DNA of 64,000 bases, taken from contig URAJ01000004.1 of the NCBI GenBank assembly GCA_900545715.1, positions 1 through 64,000 of the forward strand, given 5' to 3'. The notes beneath the pieces were generated by a model that was not told the origin of the DNA, did no database searches, and saw only the letters and a program-made list of their open reading frames with translations. The DNA is from an uncultured Opitutales bacterium. Its GTDB lineage: Bacteria > Verrucomicrobiota > Verrucomicrobiia > Opitutales > Intestinicryptomonadaceae. The translations under genes and the position numbers were made by a program. The stretch's first letter is position 1; every line of letters starts with the position of its first letter. Shown in pieces: positions 44,983 through 53,625 of the stretch.

Positions 44983-46179
44983 TTACTGCCCAAAATATTC
45001 GGCAAGCGCCCTCGCGATGTCGGCTCCGAGCCCGCGCAGATTTTCGGGAGTGACTTCGACGCCCTGATTGTCGGTGTATGGAATTTCTATCGACGCCGAA
45101 AATACGGACTTTGGGTGCTTTGACGACCATGTTGTGACCGTCCTGTCTTTCTTGTCGCCGGCATTGTTGTTTGAGGCCCCGAATTTGTAGTCCCATTTTT
45201 GCAGGTGTGTGAGCGAGCTTTTACCGGAGGCCAGAGTTTTTTTCTCCAATATGCCGCTGAATTTTCGCAGGTTGGATAGGTTATCTTTAAACTGGGGCTC
45301 GACGACATATGTGCGGTTGTCTTTGTCGCCTACGACACCCTTATATATAAAAGGCGCGTGGAGGTCTATGAGAACTGTCTTTTGGGATTCTCCGGCTTTT
45401 TTGTTGTAAAGCTTCTGAAAAGCGGCTACCGAGGGGTAAATGGGCGAGTCTGAGTAGTCGCGGTTATGGTCGTGGGGCTTTCTGTATTTACCTTGGTCGC
45501 CGTCGAGAACTCCGTCGAGGTCCATAAACGGGACTGCTATAATCTCCGCGTCTTTTAGCAGGGCGCAGGCAGGGGTTGAATTTTGTAAAAATTCTTCGAG
45601 TATCCCCTGCATTGCATATGTGCCTGTGGATTCACAAGCGTGGTGGCGCGAAGTAAGAAAGATTTTCAGTTTTCCGTCGGGATTGCCGAGAGTGTAGTAA
45701 TAGTTTTCTCTGCCTTTTTTCGTCTTGCCAAGAAAATGCTTTTTTATCGCTGGGGCTTTTTTTATAAAGGCGTCGAAGTCTGCTGGCATATACGGAATGC
45801 AGAAGGCAAAGCGCACGTCTTTTGCGTCTTTGGGGAAGGAAAATTCAAAAGACGAGGCGCTTTTTCTCCGCTTCACGCCGTCCGAGCCGAGCCACTTCCA
45901 AGTCTTGCCGCCGTCGAAGCTCGCGGCGGGGCCGCGGAAGCCTATGATGTCGCCGGAATTTACAAAGTTAAAAATTATTGTTTTGCCTTCTGCGCCACGC
46001 ACCCCGAAGTTCCAGTAAAACCACCAGTCGGAATCGCGGTAGTCCTGGGTGACGGTGGCTTTATTGCCGGTTTTTTCCACGACTTTTATATTTCCTCCGG
46101 GAAAGTCGGAATAGATTTCGTAAGATAGCAATTCTAACGCAAATGCGGCAAACAATGCAAAGACAAAAATACGTTTCAT
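44983..46179 (-). CDS. Secreted M14-family zinc carboxypeptidase (CCP-like), copy 2
   Basis: A 398-residue paralogue of the adjacent peptidase, with the same signal peptide, beta-sandwich and catalytic domain. The zinc motif HHACEST, DLDGVLDGDQGKYRKPHDHN, the third ligand in IDLHAPF and the catalytic glutamate in SIEIPYTDN are all retained. The ATG at 46179 is chosen because it starts a normal signal peptide (KRIFVFALFAAFALELLS). The two copies diverge most in the surface loops between 240 and 330, so they may prefer different C-terminal residues or glycan-peptides. Confidence 0.9.
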   Translation of the reverse strand: MKRIFVFALFAAFALELLSYEIYSDFPGGNIKVVEKTGNKATVTQDYRDSDWWFYWNFGVRGAEGKTIIFNFVNSGDIIGFRGPAASFDGGKTWKWLGSDGVKRRKSASSFEFSFPKDAKDVRFAFCIPYMPADFDAFIKKAPAIKKHFLGKTKKGRENYYYTLGNPDGKLKIFLTSRHHACESTGTYAMQGILEEFLQNSTPACALLKDAEIIAVPFMDLDGVLDGDQGKYRKPHDHNRDYSDSPIYPSVAAFQKLYNKKAGESQKTVLIDLHAPFIYKGVVGDKDNRTYVVEPQFKDNLSNLRKFSGILEKKTLASGKSSLTHLQKWDYKFGASNNNAGDKKDRTVTTWSSKHPKSVFSASIEIPYTDNQGVEVTPENLRGLGADIARALAEYFGQ

Positions 46180-46268
46180 ATTTTCTATAAAATATGCCAA
46201 ATGGTAATGATTGCAATATATTTATCCGCCTTGACTTTGTCCGTCCGAAATTTTATATAAAATCTATT

Positions 46269-47741
46269 ATGCATGGGCGTATTAAAAATGGACTTTGCGT
46301 TTTAATCTTGTCGGCGGTTTTGTCGCTCGAAGCGGTTGCAGCCGCTCAGAGTGGCGGTGCGCGATACACCCTCGACGATTACAGAAACTACTACGGCTCC
46401 TGGGCGGGAACTTCCCCCAGAGAATCTTTGATATTTGCCAAAAATATGGGATACCGCTATGTATTGTACATTCCCGGAATGGAAAATTTTAAGGAGTCCG
46501 ACGGCTTGATGTTTGTGTTGGAGACGCCCGAGTATATGACTTACAGCCGCACGATAGACACAAAGAAAAAATATTCTAAAAAACAAATAGAGGAGTGGGA
46601 GTCGATTTGCGCGATGAAAGACGCTTCAAAGCCGTTCCCGGAAAATATGGCAAGCGGCTGGTTTTGGGACTGGTGGACGGCGGACATCACAGGCGACAAC
46701 AACCAACATTACTCGTCTTTCAGCCTTCAACTGAACTTCCAGAAGAAATCGGTGATAGACAGGACAGTCCGTAGAATATTCGAGCGCGCAAAAAACATAA
46801 TGGCAAAAAACCCGAAGTTCAGGCTCGGCGGCTGCTCTTGGGACGTGCCCGACCCTACGGGAGACTTTTATGGAAAATCTCCGCAGTGGAAACGCCCGCG
46901 CCAGGTGAGCCTCGAATTTTGGACGGGCTCCGACAGCGTCTCTGTTCCCAAAGGCGAAAAGCTCGACTACCCGACCTATTCCGAGGGGACAATGCGCTAC
47001 CGCTGCGCCCTCAGAAACGAGCTTCGCAAGCTAAATCCCGACGTAAAATTTATAATGGACCCGTGGCTTGTCTATCGCGATTGCGTAAAGCGCATTTTGG
47101 ACGGCGGATTCAATAAGCCGGAGTTCGCAGGCGCGATGCCGGACCTTGCAATGTCGGAATCGCCGTCAGAGGACTTTGCCTCAGACAGCCGCAATTTCGA
47201 AGGCGGGATACTCGACGCCTCCACAATCGCGACTTCAAGCGATCTTTCGGCGTACGACTTTGCCCGCGAAATCCGCAATATAGGGCTCGCCGCGTCTGTC
47301 GGATCATGGAGCGCATGGTTTGGGAATCCGTGCCCGACCGCAAAGAGCATAAGGGATATTCCGCCGCGCCTAAAAATAACGCGGGCTCTCGCGACTTGGG
47401 AGAATTTGAACAATACGCCACTTTCGGAGCGCAAATGGGACGCCGACGAAAACAAATATTCCTCCCCGACAGCCCACATGGATAAAGATTGCGTGTGGGC
47501 GGTGCACCCCGAAACCAAGCGTCTGTTTTTTTGCATGACCACCCCCGATGGGGAGGTCGAAATACCCGAGGGCTTCGAGGTGGAAAAGATATATGTTCTC
47601 GATTCTGTCTTTGGAGAGTATCGATGGCCCAAACTCGATAAAATTTTCGATTTGTCGGACGGAAAAATAAGCCTGAAAAAAGGCTCGGAATATGTTTGCG
47701 GCGAGGGATTTTCCGCAATCCTAAAAAAGTCTGAAAAATAG
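46269..47741 (+). CDS. Large secreted protein of unknown function, possibly glycosidase-like
   Basis: A protein of about 490 residues with a signal peptide (GLCVLILSAVLSLEAVAA). The mature sequence has alternating hydrophobic strands and helices rich in Trp and Asp (GWFWDWWTADITGDNNQHYS, FRLGGCSWDVPDPTGDFYG, KFIMDPWLVYRD, GLAASVGSWSAWFGNPCP), which recalls a TIM-barrel glycosidase, with a C-terminal beta-sandwich (TPDGEVEIPEGFEVEKIYVL). I recognise no family. It is divergent from the M14 pair and sits 22 bases upstream of birA on the same strand. Confidence 0.75.
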   Translation: MHGRIKNGLCVLILSAVLSLEAVAAAQSGGARYTLDDYRNYYGSWAGTSPRESLIFAKNMGYRYVLYIPGMENFKESDGLMFVLETPEYMTYSRTIDTKKKYSKKQIEEWESICAMKDASKPFPENMASGWFWDWWTADITGDNNQHYSSFSLQLNFQKKSVIDRTVRRIFERAKNIMAKNPKFRLGGCSWDVPDPTGDFYGKSPQWKRPRQVSLEFWTGSDSVSVPKGEKLDYPTYSEGTMRYRCALRNELRKLNPDVKFIMDPWLVYRDCVKRILDGGFNKPEFAGAMPDLAMSESPSEDFASDSRNFEGGILDASTIATSSDLSAYDFAREIRNIGLAASVGSWSAWFGNPCPTAKSIRDIPPRLKITRALATWENLNNTPLSERKWDADENKYSSPTAHMDKDCVWAVHPETKRLFFCMTTPDGEVEIPEGFEVEKIYVLDSVFGEYRWPKLDKIFDLSDGKISLKKGSEYVCGEGFSAILKKSEK

Positions 47742-47762
47742 CGCCGGTATTTTGGCATTGAT

Positions 47763-48623
47763 ATGTTGACAGCCGTTTGCGCAGGGTGTTTATTCCCGCA
47801 CATGCAAGAAATTTTTCCGGACGCAGAAAAAGTTGCGGGCATTTTAAGGAAGCGCCTGAGCGCGCGCGGCATTGAATGCGCCGCAATCGTCGAGGAGTCG
47901 CTCGGAAGCACAAATTCCGAGGGAGTGAGAATCTTAAAGGCCGGGCGGCGCGCGCCGTTTGCCGTTATTGCGCTAAACCAGACTTCCGGCCGCGGGAGGT
48001 TAGCGAGAAAATGGTTTTCAAAAAGAGGTGCGTCCGTCGCATTGTCGGTGTGTGTCGAAATAGGCAGGACTGCCGAGGAAATGGAGTCGTTTACCGTGAG
48101 GGCGGGGCTTGGAGTATGTTTTGAACTTAAAAAACTTTGCGGGGCCGAATTGTTTCTGAAATGGCCGAACGACATTTATTCCCGCGAAGGGCGCAAGATT
48201 GCCGGAATGCTCGCTGAACTCGAAATATCGGAAAATTCGGCGTTTGCTGTTTTCGGAATCGGTATAAACGCGGACTTCTCCAAACTTGCGGACGGGGAGC
48301 TGCCCGAGGAAATCCGAGGTTCGGTGGGAGATCTTTTCAGTCTGTCGATTACGCGCCCTGAACTTGCGGACATTGCGGTTGCCGTGATAGGGGGCGTGTT
48401 GAAAGCGCCCGAATATCTGGGGAAAGTTGGGGAGTCTTTTGCGGAGGTTGACTGGCTGCTTGGCAGGAGTGTAGAGGTTTGTGTCGGCAACGAATCTTTT
48501 TGCGGGACGGCGCGCGGGGTGGATGCGCGGGGAAGGCTTAAGGTGGAGCTTGCAGGCGGCGGAGAGCGGCTTGTTTGCGGAGGCGAAGCAACCCTTAAAA
48601 AAAATTGGAGGGCGGGGCTTTGA
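47763..48623 (+). CDS. birA: Biotin--[acetyl-CoA-carboxylase] ligase, without DNA-binding domain
   Basis: A 286-residue biotin protein ligase of the monofunctional type, since the N-terminal helix-turn-helix of E. coli BirA is absent. The biotinyl-AMP loop is TSGRGRLARKW (GRGR motif), followed by LKWPNDIY and the small C-terminal SH3-like domain. It attaches biotin to carboxyl-carrier proteins. An internal ATG at 47802 is an alternative start. The stop overlaps the start of menA, so the two are translationally coupled. Confidence 0.93.
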   Translation: MLTAVCAGCLFPHMQEIFPDAEKVAGILRKRLSARGIECAAIVEESLGSTNSEGVRILKAGRRAPFAVIALNQTSGRGRLARKWFSKRGASVALSVCVEIGRTAEEMESFTVRAGLGVCFELKKLCGAELFLKWPNDIYSREGRKIAGMLAELEISENSAFAVFGIGINADFSKLADGELPEEIRGSVGDLFSLSITRPELADIAVAVIGGVLKAPEYLGKVGESFAEVDWLLGRSVEVCVGNESFCGTARGVDARGRLKVELAGGGERLVCGGEATLKKNWRAGL

Positions 48624-49522
48624 ATAAATTAGAAAGAAAGCCTGGGAAGCTTTTGGCATGGATATTGGCGGCGCGTCCAAAGACGCTTGCGGCGGCGGCA
48701 GTGCCTGTGACAATGGGCTCGTGCCTGGCATATTCGGACGGAGCATTCTCGGCGGGAGCGTCTGCGCTATGTTTTGGATTCGCGTTTTTAATGCAGATTT
48801 GCGCAAATTTTATTAACGACCTCATTGATTTTAAAAAGGGCTCTGACGGGGCTGAGCGCATAGGGCCGAGGCGCGCATGCGCGCAAGGCTGGATATCCCC
48901 GTCGTCGATGGTGCGCGGGATTGCGGTTTGCGCGGCTTGCGCGTGCGCGTGCGGTTGCGGGCTTTTATTTTACGGCGGAATTGAGCTTATAGCAGTCGGC
49001 GCGGCGTGCGTGCTGTTCGCGTACTTGTACACCGGGGGGCCATTTCCGCTTTCGGAGAGGGGGCTTGGGGACGTTGCGGTAATCGTCTTCTTCGGATTTG
49101 TTCCGGTTTGTTTTACGTATTATGTAATGGCGCATTCAGCGGGCGCAAAGGTTTTTGCGGCGTCTTTGGCATGCGGGCTCGTGGTGGATACCCTGCTTAT
49201 ACTGAATAATTACCGCGACAGAATCCAGGATTTCAAAAATGGGAAGATGACAACTGTGGTAATCTTTGGCCCGAAAGCTGGGGGCGCTATGTATCTTTTA
49301 TTCGGAGTTGCCGCGTGCATGATATGCTCTTTATTTGCTGGCAACCTTTGGGGCGCGCTACTTCCGCAAGCGTATTTGCCGCTGCATGCTGCGGCATGGC
49401 TTAAAATGCTCTCGGCGAGAACCGCAGGAGAATACGGAAAAGCGCTTGCGATGACTTCCGCCAATATGGCGTTATTCGGTCTGCTTCTCGGAATCGGCGT
49501 AGCGTTGCCTTCGCCGTTTTGA
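48620..49522 (+). CDS. menA: 1,4-dihydroxy-2-naphthoate polyprenyltransferase
   Basis: A membrane UbiA-family prenyltransferase that attaches the polyprenyl chain in menaquinone synthesis. About eight hydrophobic helices are present. The first aspartate-rich motif is NFINDLIDFKKGSD, the second region is LNNYRDRIQDFKNGKMTTVV, and the family signature ARPKTLAAAAVPV opens the protein. The best start is TTG at 48620, which overlaps the birA stop by 4 bases (TTGA). Menaquinone suggests anaerobic electron transport in addition to fermentation. Confidence 0.92.
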   Translation: MNKLERKPGKLLAWILAARPKTLAAAAVPVTMGSCLAYSDGAFSAGASALCFGFAFLMQICANFINDLIDFKKGSDGAERIGPRRACAQGWISPSSMVRGIAVCAACACACGCGLLFYGGIELIAVGAACVLFAYLYTGGPFPLSERGLGDVAVIVFFGFVPVCFTYYVMAHSAGAKVFAASLACGLVVDTLLILNNYRDRIQDFKNGKMTTVVIFGPKAGGAMYLLFGVAACMICSLFAGNLWGALLPQAYLPLHAAAWLKMLSARTAGEYGKALAMTSANMALFGLLLGIGVALPSPF

Positions 49523-49609
49523 CATTAAAATTGTTTCTTTTTCGCGTTGCATAAATTTTTTGATTACCAGAAATCCGCATTTCGATGGGAGGCGCGGGGA
49601 GTGTTTGCA

Positions 49610-50032
49610 TACAGCAAGAGTCGCCGACTATATCTTTTTAGGCGCGGGTTTTTCGCAATTCCGCTAAAGCGGGTACCCGCTCTGCTTCGGTAAAGCGAGC
49701 CGATTACGCAATTTCATTAAAATGCACCGATTGCGCGGCTTCGGAAAAGCGCGATGTTTTGCAATTCCGCCAAAGTGGACGGGTTCCGCGATTCAGCAAA
49801 AACGTGAGGTTTCGCAATTCCGTTAAAGCGGGCAGCCGCGCGGTTTTAGTAAGGTGTGCCGATGGCGCAATTACACTAAAATACACCGATTGAGCGGTTT
49901 CGGAAAAGCGCGCCGATTGACCCGCGCTTTTTAGGCGCGAGGTCGCGCGGCTTTAGTAGAGCGCGAGGTTTCTCTATCCCTCTAAATCGCTAAGCCGCGC
50001 GATTCTGGTAAAGCGCCCAACTACACAGAGAG
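49610..50032 (+). repeat. Degenerate 26-27 bp tandem repeat array with 159 bp higher-order period
   Basis: The core TAAAGCG (or a one- to three-base variant) recurs at about 49613, 49639, 49665, 49691, 49718, 49745, 49771, 49798, 49824, 49850, 49877, 49904, 49932, 49957, 49983 and 50009, that is every 25-28 bases. Units are of two alternating kinds: one like CGCAATTCCGCTAAAGCGGG (self-complementary CCGC/GCGG) and one like CGGCTTCGGAAAAGCGCGCC. Blocks starting at 49654 and 49813 are the same succession of units 159 bases apart. There are no unique spacers. Confidence 0.9.
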
Positions 50033-50068
50033 GCCGCAGCTTTTTTTTATGATAACTCTTTGATTTTT

Positions 50069-50130
50069 CAATGTGCGGGCGGCAAATTTTTTATGGCAAC
50101 CGCACTTGCAATGTGCGGGAGGCAGATTTT
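50069..50130 (+). repeat. 22 bp direct repeat, 40 bp apart
   Basis: CAATGTGCGGGCGGCAAATT continued by TT (50069-50090) recurs at 50109-50130 with two mismatches. An intervening CCGCAC is complementary to GTGCGG within both copies. Confidence 0.6.
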
Positions 50131-50200
50131 ACGCGGTTTGCGCTTTCCCAAGATTTTTTTTCGTAAAAAAATTATGCCGCCGCGCGAATTCGACGCCAAT

Positions 50201-51742
50201 TTACTTTTTTTCACCGCGCTCGGTGGAGAAGGGCGGGACGGGGTTGCCGTCAGAGTCGAACAGGCAGACGTCCGGCTTTGCCCACGGTTTCCACAAGTAC
50301 CTTACGCCATCTATATTTGAGCCGTCGGGAGATTTTAGCATTACTTTTCTTCCCTCAAATTTTCCGTCCGCAGCAATCCATTTTCCGCCAGATAGAATTT
50401 CAAAGCCCCTGCAATTTCCGCGGCATTCGAGGCCTTTTTTGTATTTAAATTTGACTGTTGCGGAATCCCCGCGGTAGTCAACTCCGCGCAGCGACGGAAA
50501 GATTTTTCCGCTTTTTGCGAAGGCGGCTTTTGCGAGCCGTTTGCCTATCTCAACCTTGTCGTGCGGGTGGACGTCGTTTTCCTCCCCCGTATCTATGGAG
50601 CAAATCATAAATACGTTTGAACGTTTCTTTGCAATGCTTTCCTGCTCGGCGCGCGACAGCTCCCATTTCCAGCCTTTGTACGAGGGCAGCTGGACGAATA
50701 AAAACGGCATATGGGGAGCTATGAAAACGCTTCTCCACTCGTTTATGAGGCCCTCGAATTTTTCCGAAAAGCCGTCGTAGGAGTCCGATTCCCCTTGATA
50801 CCATATGATTCCCCTCGCGGAATATCCGCGCAGAGGGTTTATTCTCAGGTTAAAGAGCATGGAAGGGGTTGACCATTTGTCGGGCGAGTCGGGCCACGGC
50901 GCGAGGAACGGCGCAACAGTCCAAGCTGGCGGGGGGGCTTTGCCTTCGGCCTTCGCCTTTTTTACGCGCTCGTCGTATGTGCGCACTTCCTCGTCGAATT
51001 TCGCCTTTTCTTTTTTGTAGTCGTATTTTTTTGAGCGCTCGGCAAATCCCTTTCTCTCCTTTTCAAAGAAGGGCGAAGTATTGTAGGTTTGCCTGCTTAC
51101 CCATGCCGCCATTCTTGTGCCGGAGGTTCCGGTGTAAATTATCCCGACGGGCATTCTTATTTTTTTAGAGAGTTCCGCCGCAAATATGTATGGTATTCCT
51201 TGCAGCCTTCCTGCGTTCTTTGGACTTGGAATTATCCACGAGCTGCCTTCCGGAAATTCGGTTTCGGGGTTTTTGCCGATGCCTTCGGCGCTAAACATTT
51301 TGTTGCTTGAACCCCCCTCTAAAAAGTATCTTACGTTTGAGCCAGACGCCGATTTTATATATTCTTCCGCGCCATCGACTCCTTTGAGAGAAAAGTCCAT
51401 GTTGGATTGGCCTCCCGCAATCCATATTTCCCCAAACAGCACGTTGGAAAAGGTTTTTGCCAATTTGGAATTTTCATATATTTTGACTTCATGAGGCTCG
51501 AAAGAGCCATTCGGCGTTCCAATAGGAATCATCCATTTGCCTTTTTTGTCGGCTACTACCGAGGATTTGTTCCCGCATATTTCGATTTCTACTTTTGCGT
51601 TCGGTTCTGATGTCCCCCATAATCTCGCGTAGTTTTGCTGAAGCATCATGCCGTCCGAAAAAATGGCGGGGGTTTTTATTTCGGCATGCGCGCAAAGGGC
51701 TGCGAAAGCGGATATTAACGTAGTAAAATACAAAAGTTTCAT
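50201..51742 (-). CDS. Secreted sialate O-acetylesterase-type SGNH esterase
   Basis: A 513-residue exported esterase with signal peptide (KLLYFTTLISAFAALCAHA). The N-terminal beta domain begins TPAIFSDGMMLQQ, the usual opening of this family. The nucleophile is S113 in IAGGQSNMDFSLK, the second block is IIWYQGESDSYDG, and the catalytic histidine lies in VHPHDKVEIGKR. These enzymes remove O-acetyl groups from sialic acids or from plant and algal glycans. The ATG at 51742 is chosen because it begins the signal peptide. It is divergent from the FAD lipoprotein gene. Confidence 0.93.
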   Translation of the reverse strand: MKLLYFTTLISAFAALCAHAEIKTPAIFSDGMMLQQNYARLWGTSEPNAKVEIEICGNKSSVVADKKGKWMIPIGTPNGSFEPHEVKIYENSKLAKTFSNVLFGEIWIAGGQSNMDFSLKGVDGAEEYIKSASGSNVRYFLEGGSSNKMFSAEGIGKNPETEFPEGSSWIIPSPKNAGRLQGIPYIFAAELSKKIRMPVGIIYTGTSGTRMAAWVSRQTYNTSPFFEKERKGFAERSKKYDYKKEKAKFDEEVRTYDERVKKAKAEGKAPPPAWTVAPFLAPWPDSPDKWSTPSMLFNLRINPLRGYSARGIIWYQGESDSYDGFSEKFEGLINEWRSVFIAPHMPFLFVQLPSYKGWKWELSRAEQESIAKKRSNVFMICSIDTGEENDVHPHDKVEIGKRLAKAAFAKSGKIFPSLRGVDYRGDSATVKFKYKKGLECRGNCRGFEILSGGKWIAADGKFEGRKVMLKSPDGSNIDGVRYLWKPWAKPDVCLFDSDGNPVPPFSTERGEKK

Positions 51743-51892
51743 TCTTAAATTATTTGGGAAATTTGGGAAAATTTCGAGAATAAAAACGAATAAAATTTTT
51801 ATTGAAGCCACATGAAAAAATGACATTATATTCTGCCTAATATGCGCTGTGAATTATCCGCGGCGCGGAGTTAATTACAAATATATTGCTGT

Positions 51893-53623
51893 ATGAAAAA
51901 TAAGTTGTTGATTTTTGCATTATCCGCTCTGAGGACAGTGTTCTGCGGTTGCTTTACGCTCATTCTGATTTTTGCATTGCCCGCTCTGACGGCAGTGTTC
52001 TACGGTTGCTCTACGCTCATTCCGGACGAGTCGTACGACGTAGTCGTTTATGGCGGAACTTCGGCGGGGGTGACTTCCGCGGTCCAGGCGGCGAAGTCCG
52101 GTAAAAAGGTCGTATTGATTGCGCCCGAAGGAAGGCTTGGGGCGATGTCGAGCTCGGGGCTCGGAATGACGGACTCCGGCAAAACTGCCACAATCGGTGG
52201 GTTGTCACGCGAATTCTACCATAGAATATGGAAGGAATACCAGAAGCCCGAAACTTGGAAATGGCAGAAGCGAGAAAACTTCAAGGCCAGAGGCCAGGGC
52301 ACAAAGGCAATCGACGACGAACACAAAGTTATGTGGATATTCGAGCCTTCCGTCGCTGAAAGGGTATTTGAAAATTGGATAAAAGAACACAAAAACATAA
52401 AGCTCGTAAGAGGCGAATGGCTCGACAGGGAGTCGGGCGTAGAGAAGAACGGAAGCAGGATTGTCGCGATTTCCACGCTTGAAGGCAACAGGTATCCCGG
52501 CAAGATGTTTATAGACTGCACTTTTGAAGGCGACCTCATGGCGGCGGCTGGGGTAAAGTATTTTGTCGGCCGCGAAAGCAACGCGCAGTTCGGCGAGGAC
52601 TACAACGGCTTCCGCGCCACAAACGAACATAACGGCCACCGCTTCCTCACTCGCGTGGATCCATACAAGATAAAGGGCGACAAATCAAGCGGGCTGCTAA
52701 AATATATAAGCCCTGAGCCCCCGTTGGCGGACGGCGTTGCCGATAAAAAAGTCCAGGCGTACTGCTTCAGAATGTGCCTGACGGATGTCCCCGAAAACAG
52801 GGTGAAAATCGAAAAGCCCGAAGGTTACAATCCCGAAGATTACGAGCTTGGCGCGCGCTACTTTGAGGCGGAGCCCAAAGCCTGGCCGCTCATAATATCG
52901 AGAATGCCCAACGGCAAGACGGACATAAACAACCGCGCCGCTTTCAGCACCGACTTTATCGGCGGCAACTACGAATGGCCCGAGGCCTCCTACGAAAGGC
53001 GCAAGGAGATTTTCGACGCCCATCTGAATTACCAAAAGGGCTTGATGTACTTCTTCCAAAACGACCCCCGCGTGCCCGAAAGCACCCGCAAGGCGATAGC
53101 CAAGTTCGGGCTTTCCAAAGACGAGTTCGAGTCCACCGGGCACTGGCCGTTTGCGCTGTACGTCCGCGAAGGGCGCCGCATGGACGGTGAATATATAATG
53201 ACCCAGCACGACTGCCAAAACTCCCGCACGACTCCGCGCCCCGTCGGAATGGGCTCCTACACGCTCGATTCCCACAACACTTCTCGCTACGTCACCAAGG
53301 AGGGATACGTGCAAAACGAGGGCGACGTGCAGGTCGGCCTGAAAGGTCCGTATAAGATTGCGTACGGCGCTATAATCCCCAAAAAGGGGCAGGTTGACAA
53401 CCTGTTTGTGCCGGTGGCGTGCTCTGCCACGCACATCGCGTACGGCTCGATACGCATGGAGCCTGTGTTCATGATACTCGGGCAGAGCGCCGCGACGGCC
53501 GCCGTTCAGGCTATCGACGACAAATGCGCCGTTCAGGACGTAGATTACGCAAAGCTTTCCAAGACTCTTGAGAAAGACGGACAGATATTGAATATGTCTT
53601 TGCAGACGTCCAATAAAAATTAA
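51893..53623 (+). CDS. FAD-dependent oxidoreductase with lipoprotein signal (FAD_oxidored family)
   Basis: A 576-residue protein of the FAD-dependent oxidoreductase family frequent among secreted proteins of Verrucomicrobia, Planctomycetes and Bacteroidetes. The dinucleotide motif is VVVYGGTSAGVTSA (about 50-63), followed by LGAMSSSGLGMTD and late VPVACSATHIAYGSIRMEP. The N-terminus carries two consecutive copies of a hydrophobic signal segment, each ending in a lipobox-like cysteine (VFCGC and VFYGC). The substrate is not known. The GH5-like gene follows after 2 bases, so both are co-transcribed. Confidence 0.9.
   Translation: MKNKLLIFALSALRTVFCGCFTLILIFALPALTAVFYGCSTLIPDESYDVVVYGGTSAGVTSAVQAAKSGKKVVLIAPEGRLGAMSSSGLGMTDSGKTATIGGLSREFYHRIWKEYQKPETWKWQKRENFKARGQGTKAIDDEHKVMWIFEPSVAERVFENWIKEHKNIKLVRGEWLDRESGVEKNGSRIVAISTLEGNRYPGKMFIDCTFEGDLMAAAGVKYFVGRESNAQFGEDYNGFRATNEHNGHRFLTRVDPYKIKGDKSSGLLKYISPEPPLADGVADKKVQAYCFRMCLTDVPENRVKIEKPEGYNPEDYELGARYFEAEPKAWPLIISRMPNGKTDINNRAAFSTDFIGGNYEWPEASYERRKEIFDAHLNYQKGLMYFFQNDPRVPESTRKAIAKFGLSKDEFESTGHWPFALYVREGRRMDGEYIMTQHDCQNSRTTPRPVGMGSYTLDSHNTSRYVTKEGYVQNEGDVQVGLKGPYKIAYGAIIPKKGQVDNLFVPVACSATHIAYGSIRMEPVFMILGQSAATAAVQAIDDKCAVQDVDYAKLSKTLEKDGQILNMSLQTSNKN
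51908..52021 (+). repeat. 57 bp tandem duplication inside the signal peptide
   Basis: Two head-to-tail 57-base copies (51908-51964 and 51965-52021) match at 50 positions and are in frame. They encode LLIFALSALRTVFCGCFTLI and LIFALPALTAVFYGCSTLI, so the lipoprotein signal is doubled. Confidence 0.95.
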
Positions 53624-53625
53624 TT

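Larger units (their letters stand above)
49523..50200. other. Convergent gap dominated by a 26-27 bp repeat array
   Basis: A 678-base gap between the 3' ends of menA and the sialate esterase gene. It holds the long repeat array described separately and, to its right, a 22 bp direct repeat. No gene is recognised. Confidence 0.7.

Noticed and set aside
49610..50032. CRISPR array
   Set aside because: The units are contiguous and degenerate, with no unique spacers, and no cas gene is near.
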